Source of the DNA: CAXDOZ01 sp963991145
GTDB taxonomy: Bacteria > Bacteroidota > Bacteroidia > Chitinophagales > JABDMM01
Assembly: GCA_963991145.1 (NCBI GenBank)
Contig: CAXDOZ010000092.1
Coordinates: 1-8,987, forward strand
Length of the DNA stretch: 8,987 nucleotides
Reading direction: 5' to 3'
The position numbers were made by a program, and so were the translations under genes. The notes under the pieces were generated by a model. It was not told the DNA's origin and ran no database searches. It saw only the letters and a program-made list of their open reading frames with translations. Below, piece after piece: positions 5,660 through 8,987 of this stretch; position 1 is the stretch's first letter, and each line of letters begins with the position of its first letter.

Positions 5660-7135
5660 TTACATTATCACTTTTCCAAAAAGTGTAGCTGATGTGCAAT
5701 CAAAAACTTCAACTGACACATAATCGCCCGGCTTGAAGTCGTGCTTATCGAAAATGATCACCTTGTTCTGACTGTTTCGCCCAAACAATTGCTCATCTGA
5801 TTTCTTTGAAGTTCCCTCTACAAGTACCTCGTAGACATTTCCAATATCCTTCTTATTTCTCTCAAGACTGTGACCATTCTGTAAGTGGATGATCTCCTGA
5901 AGTCTCTTCTTTTTCACCTTGGTTGGAATATCGTCTTCGTACCTCTTAGCGGCAAGTGTTCCCGGACGCTCACTGTAATAGAACATATAAGCCATCTCGT
6001 ACCTCACCTCTTCCATCAGGCTAAGAGTCTCTTTATGCTGATCCTCTGTTTCACCGCAGAAACCGGCAATGATATCTGTCGAGATAGCACATTCAGGAAC
6101 GATTCTGCGTATCGCATCGATCCTGTCAAAGTACCATTCGCGAGTGTAGGTTCTATTCATTCTTTCCAGAACCTCGGAGTTGCCTGATTGCACTGGAAGG
6201 TGGATGTAATTGCAAACATTCTCATACTGCGCCATGACCTCAAGTACATCATCAGTCATGTCTTTTGGATGAGAAGTAGAGAAGCGCACTCTCAACTTTG
6301 GATCAACCTGAGCGACAAGCTCAAGTAGATTGGCGAAGTTCGTTACATCATCATCGTACTTCGCTTCGATCAGCTTCTTTCCTTTGAGCTTCTCATCATC
6401 AGAAAAGCGATAGGAATCTACGTTTTGCCCTAATAGAGTAACCTCTCTGTATCCTTTCTCAAATAGGTACTTCGCTTCATGCACTATCGATTTTGGATCG
6501 CGGCTTCGCTCTCTTCCACGAGTAAATGGAACCACGCAAAATGAGCACATGTTATCGCATCCTCGCATGATCGATATGAAAGCAGTAACTCCATTGCTCG
6601 ATAAGCGCACAGGATTGATATCCGCGTAAGTCTCTTCTCTTGAGAGGAGTACATTAACCGCTTTCTGACCAGTTTCAGCTTCTTCGATCAATCCCGGCAA
6701 AGCTCTGTAAGCATCCGGACCGGCGACGATATCAACCAGCTTCTCTTCTTCTAACAACTGCTCCTTCAAACGCTCAGCCATACAACCAAGAATACCGATC
6801 ACCATTCCTGGTTTGCGGTCTTTGATCATATTGAATTCGCGGAGCCTGTTGCGAACTCTTTGCTCAGCATTATCTCTGATCGAACAGGTATTGACCAATA
6901 CAAGATCAGCGTCTTCGATATTCCTGGTGCCTTCAAATCCGCTCTCGCCAAGAATTGATGCCACAATCTCACTATCTGAGAAATTCATCTGGCAGCCATA
7001 ACTTTCAATATAGTATCGCTTGCCATTGAGTTCTACGCCTTCTGGTTTTTCTTTAACCACGGCTTCACCCTGACGTTCCTCGTCAATCTTCTTCTCGCCC
7101 AGCTCAAAAGCTGTTTCGTTCTTGTATAACTCCAT
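5660..7135 (-). CDS. miaB: tRNA-2-methylthio-N6-dimethylallyladenosine synthase MiaB
   Basis: Radical-SAM methylthiotransferase that adds a methylthio group to i6A at position 37 of tRNAs reading U-initial codons. It is cytoplasmic and 491 residues from the chosen start. An N-terminal extension of about 40 residues precedes the methylthiotransferase domain, which has cluster cysteines Cys48 (YGCQMNFSDSE), Cys84 (VNTCSIRDNAE) and Cys118 (LGCMAER). The radical-SAM motif GCDNMCSFCVVPFTRGRERSR supplies Cys193, Cys197 and Cys200, and a C-terminal TRAM domain ends in FGKVIM. HLPVQSG and ISTDIIAGFCGET are also diagnostic. The frame remains open upstream to a TTG at 7162, but that codon lies inside the predicted -7 promoter box, so the ATG at 7135 is preferred. 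It is the first gene of the operon leading to secG. Confidence 0.97.
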   Translation of the reverse strand: MELYKNETAFELGEKKIDEERQGEAVVKEKPEGVELNGKRYYIESYGCQMNFSDSEIVASILGESGFEGTRNIEDADLVLVNTCSIRDNAEQRVRNRLREFNMIKDRKPGMVIGILGCMAERLKEQLLEEEKLVDIVAGPDAYRALPGLIEEAETGQKAVNVLLSREETYADINPVRLSSNGVTAFISIMRGCDNMCSFCVVPFTRGRERSRDPKSIVHEAKYLFEKGYREVTLLGQNVDSYRFSDDEKLKGKKLIEAKYDDDVTNFANLLELVAQVDPKLRVRFSTSHPKDMTDDVLEVMAQYENVCNYIHLPVQSGNSEVLERMNRTYTREWYFDRIDAIRRIVPECAISTDIIAGFCGETEDQHKETLSLMEEVRYEMAYMFYYSERPGTLAAKRYEDDIPTKVKKKRLQEIIHLQNGHSLERNKKDIGNVYEVLVEGTSKKSDEQLFGRNSQNKVIIFDKHDFKPGDYVSVEVFDCTSATLFGKVIM

Positions 7136-7159
7136 TAATCTTACATTAATACGGACCGG

Positions 7160-7167
7160 CAAAGGTA
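7160..7167 (-). promoter_or_regulatory. Bacteroidota-type -7 promoter box upstream of miaB
   Basis: The minus strand reads TACCTTTG at 7167-7160, a full match to the TAnnTTTG -7 consensus of Bacteroidota primary sigma factor. The -33 region, about 19 nt upstream, is occupied by TGTC (7190-7187), part of a palindrome, rather than a clear TTTG. Transcription would begin near 7153, about 18 nt before the miaB ATG. It is the only promoter-like signal found for the miaB-to-secG operon. Confidence 0.5.
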
Positions 7168-7185
7168 GCGAAACAAAAGGTAAAA

Positions 7186-7198
7186 TGACAGATTGTCA
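7186..7198. repeat. Small palindrome over the miaB -33 region
   Basis: TGACA (7186-7190) and TGTCA (7194-7198) are exact inverted 5-bp arms around GAT. They cover the expected -33 element of the miaB promoter, a position suited to a repressor. Read on the minus strand the site contains CTGACAAT, an 8-mer that also occurs in the groES-side palindrome. The arms are short, so chance is possible. Confidence 0.4.
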
Positions 7199-7241
7199 GT
7201 CTACTAATCCTATTAAGAAATTGAAAAATATAAAGTCTGGG

Positions 7242-7724
7242 TTAGACCAGGCGTGCGTGCCACGAATCTTTGATAGGGTTGATCCACCTGGCTTCCAGGC
7301 TTACTTTGTCTGTAATTAGGTTATCGTAAACCAGACTTTCAGAGCTCAGCTCCCCGTCTTGATATGCCTGACTAAATGTAAGCTGGTCGAATCTCTTAGT
7401 AGAATCACCATCCTTTACAAAGAACTGCATTCTATCAAAGAGATCGATCTGATAGTGGCTTGCGATCTGGCGCATTAATGCAACAGAACTATCGATACTA
7501 CATCCTGTAACTCCCGACTTTTCCTCATCGGCAAAGAGCATAATGAAGTGATCATCTTTTACCAGACCACAGCTGTAGACATCTTTTCCATGTGCCTGCC
7601 ACTGATCAGTAAATGATTTCAGTGTCTCTGTGATCTCCTTCTGTTCAGATTCAGTAAGTGCCCTTGGAGATTGGTAGATCCACAATCGCGAGCCTGGACT
7701 AAGTTCTTCGTAGCTAACCGTCAT
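7242..7724 (-). CDS. Conserved Bacteroidota protein (often mislabelled ABC transporter ATPase)
   Basis: 160-residue soluble protein of unknown function. It matches a Bacteroidota family I recall being labelled 'ABC transporter ATPase', but it has no Walker A, Walker B or ABC signature, so that name is not supported. Likely conserved blocks are LWIYQSPRALTE (14-25), a Trp-Ala-His-Gly patch (WQAHG, 42-46), GCSIDSSV (74-81), LFDRM (95-99), VYDNLI (132-137) and the terminal SWHAR (154-158). The clustered Cys75, Asp and His residues could form an active or metal site, but no reaction can be assigned. It starts 16 nt after the CCG-domain Fe-S gene and is probably cotranscribed with it. The 106 bp beyond it hold the miaB promoter. 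There is no signal peptide or membrane helix. Confidence 0.88.
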   Translation of the reverse strand: MTVSYEELSPGSRLWIYQSPRALTESEQKEITETLKSFTDQWQAHGKDVYSCGLVKDDHFIMLFADEEKSGVTGCSIDSSVALMRQIASHYQIDLFDRMQFFVKDGDSTKRFDQLTFSQAYQDGELSSESLVYDNLITDKVSLEARWINPIKDSWHARLV

Positions 7725-7740
7725 GTTGGATAAACAGCCT

Positions 7741-8556
7741 TTAGAACTTCAAAGTTTCAAGATCCTGACCATGAGCGATCAGCTCAGCGATATCAAAGAC
7801 TTTTACATCATCTTGCTTTTCGCGAGTCTTCACTCCATCAGTCATCATTGTCATGCAGAAAGGACATCCAGCTGCTACAATATCAGCTTTGGTTTCAAGC
7901 GCTTCATCTGTACGTTTCATATTGACGCGCTCAGTTCCATTCTCTTCTTCCTTAAACATCTGAGCACCTCCTGCTCCACAGCAAAGCCCTTTAGTCTTGC
8001 AGCTCTTCATTTCAACCAGCTCAGCATCCAACTCCTCAAGGACTTTCCGCGGTGCCTCATACACATCGTTTGCTCTACCCAGATAACAACTGTCGTGGAA
8101 GGTTATGCGCTTTCCTTTAAAGGCACCGCCATCTTTCACACTCAGTTTTCCTTCATCAATAAGGCTTTGAAGAAATTGGGTATGGTGGATCACTTCGTAA
8201 TTTCCTCCCATAGCCGGATACTCGTTCTTAAGCGTATTAAAGCAATGAGGACAGGTTGCTACGATCTTCTTTACCTCATAAGCATTCATCACCTGAATAT
8301 TGGTCATTGCAGCCATTTGGAAGGCAAACTCATTCCCTGCTCTTCTCGCGGGGTCACCCGTGCAGCTTTCTTCATCGCCAAGAACAGCATACTTGATATT
8401 TAGGTGATTCATGATCTTGATGAATGCTCTTGTGATCTTAATAGCTCTATCATCAAAACTTCCTGCACAACCAACCCAAAAAAGGATATCTGGCTGTTCT
8501 CCTTTGGCCATCATTTCGGCCATGGTAGGTACGTGGATCGTTCCGTTCTCTGACAT
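7741..8556 (-). CDS. Two-CCG-domain (Fe-S)-binding protein, HdrB/GlpC-like
   Basis: Cytoplasmic electron-transfer protein with two cysteine-rich (CCG) half-domains, the fold of heterodisulfide reductase subunit B and the GlpC/LutA C-terminal part. It is 271 residues. Half 1 has Cys30 (WVGCAGS), Cys65 (ESCTGDPARRAGNE, CTG in place of CCG, as commonly seen) and Cys102/Cys105 (ATCPHC). Half 2 has Cys157 (FHDSCYLGR), Cys192/Cys193 (LCCGAGG) and Cys231/Cys234 (GCPFC). Such halves bind a [4Fe-4S]-type cluster in known relatives. The ATG at 8556 is preferred over an upstream in-frame ATG at 8643, because the upstream 29 residues overlap the neighbouring Fe-S gene and look non-native. It starts 1 nt after that gene's stop, so the two products probably form one complex. 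The substrate or redox partner is unknown. Confidence 0.92.
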   Translation of the reverse strand: MSENGTIHVPTMAEMMAKGEQPDILFWVGCAGSFDDRAIKITRAFIKIMNHLNIKYAVLGDEESCTGDPARRAGNEFAFQMAAMTNIQVMNAYEVKKIVATCPHCFNTLKNEYPAMGGNYEVIHHTQFLQSLIDEGKLSVKDGGAFKGKRITFHDSCYLGRANDVYEAPRKVLEELDAELVEMKSCKTKGLCCGAGGAQMFKEEENGTERVNMKRTDEALETKADIVAAGCPFCMTMMTDGVKTREKQDDVKVFDIAELIAHGQDLETLKF

Positions 8557-8557
8557 G

Positions 8558-8987
8558 TTATTCTTTTTCTTCTGTTTGGATATCCTTAGACCAGTTAAAT
8601 CGGTCGGCAGCAGAAAACTGCCATGGCGCTCCGTTATTCTCAATATTGTTGAACATCACATTCCACTCTTCAGGAGAATTTGATTCCTCGAGAATCAGGT
8701 TTCTTCTCAACTGAAGTATGATATCAAGTGGGTTGATATTTACAGGACATTCCTCAACGCAAGCATTACATGTTGTGCATGCTCTTAACTCCTCTACGCT
8801 GATATAATCGTGAAGCAAGGTCTTTCCGTCAGCCTTAAACTCACCACCATTTGCATCAAAGTTCTTTCCCACTTCAGCAAGGCGGTCACGAGTATCCATC
8901 ATGATCTTTCTAGGTGAAAGGAGCTTGCCGGTTTGATTGGCCGGACAGGCAGCTGAGCATCTCCCACACTCGGTGCATGTGTATGCG
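8558..8987 (-). CDS. Ferredoxin-type 4Fe-4S protein, HdrC/GlpC-like, N-terminus outside window
   Basis: Only the C-terminal 142 residues are present; the frame is open through the right edge. Two clostridial-type 4Fe-4S motifs are visible. The first, CTECGRCSAACP (codons about 8975-8940), lies next to the edge. The second, CTTCNACVEECP, lies about 50 residues further on and is followed by VNINPLDIILQLRRNLILEES. This CxxCxxCxxxCP pair is typical of the ferredoxin domain of HdrC-like and GlpC-like subunits, which pass electrons to a CCG-domain partner, and such a partner is encoded 1 nt downstream. From memory, the Bacteroidota version is about 440 residues with N-terminal membrane helices, but that part cannot be seen. 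The ATG at 8902 is internal, because the first ferredoxin motif lies upstream of it. Confidence 0.92.
   Translation of the reverse strand, partial: AYTCTECGRCSAACPANQTGKLLSPRKIMMDTRDRLAEVGKNFDANGGEFKADGKTLLHDYISVEELRACTTCNACVEECPVNINPLDIILQLRRNLILEESNSPEEWNVMFNNIENNGAPWQFSAADRFNWSKDIQTEEKE

Noticed and set aside
7235..7250. Short hairpin at the stop of the 160-residue protein gene as a terminator
   Set aside because: The stem is only 4 bp; the T-rich stretch beyond it is interrupted. Transcription may continue into miaB.
7723..8403. Long plus-strand open frame of 226 codons
   Set aside because: It lies opposite the CCG-domain Fe-S gene, whose Cys motifs are clear; the plus-strand product shows no recognisable domain.
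8557..8643. Upstream ATG at 8643 for the CCG-domain protein
   Set aside because: The extra 29 residues overlap the ferredoxin-type gene in another frame and do not resemble the family; the ATG at 8556 lies 1 nt after that gene's stop.

Overview
The window looks like a chromosomal core region of a Bacteroidota bacterium, probably of the Cytophagia/Flammeovirga type. Four things suggest this: the gene order miaB, sigma-54 activator, LptE-like lipoprotein, TPR-like protein, secG, groES, groEL; the Bacteroidota-type protein often mislabelled 'ABC transporter ATPase'; weak Shine-Dalgarno signals; and one clean TAnnTTTG promoter box upstream of miaB. The family and gene-order statements come from memory of these families, not from a search. 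No mobile element, RNA gene, CRISPR array or horizontally acquired block was seen.

Layout from left to right. Positions 1-1689 carry groES and the first 462 codons of groEL on the minus strand; groEL runs off the left edge. Positions 1690-1861 are a compact divergent control region. It contains a perfect 9-bp inverted repeat, a repeated half-site, and two back-to-back elements resembling sigma-54 -24/-12 promoters. A plus-strand gene for an unrecognised 240-residue cytoplasmic protein follows (1862-2584), and it converges with secG with the stop codons overlapping. Positions 2581-7135 hold a tightly packed minus-strand operon, transcribed miaB, sigma-54 activator, lptE, TPR-like protein, secG, with junctions of 13 nt, a 4-bp overlap, a 1-bp overlap and 2 nt. 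Its only visible promoter is just upstream of miaB. Positions 7242-8987 hold a second minus-strand group: a ferredoxin-type Fe-S protein (cut by the right edge), a two-CCG-domain Fe-S protein and the small Bacteroidota-specific protein.

Functionally the window combines protein folding (GroES/GroEL), protein export (SecG), LPS transport to the outer membrane (LptE), tRNA modification (MiaB), an Fe-S electron-transfer module and an orphan sigma-54 activator with no sensor domain. The most interesting reading, which is inference, is that the groES/unknown-gene divergent region is under sigma-54 control, with the nearby activator as a candidate regulator. The other unusual structure is a nested Thr-Glu-rich tandem repeat inside the TPR-like gene that resembles a dispersed DNA repeat captured in frame. 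Most of the rest is ordinary conserved core genome.
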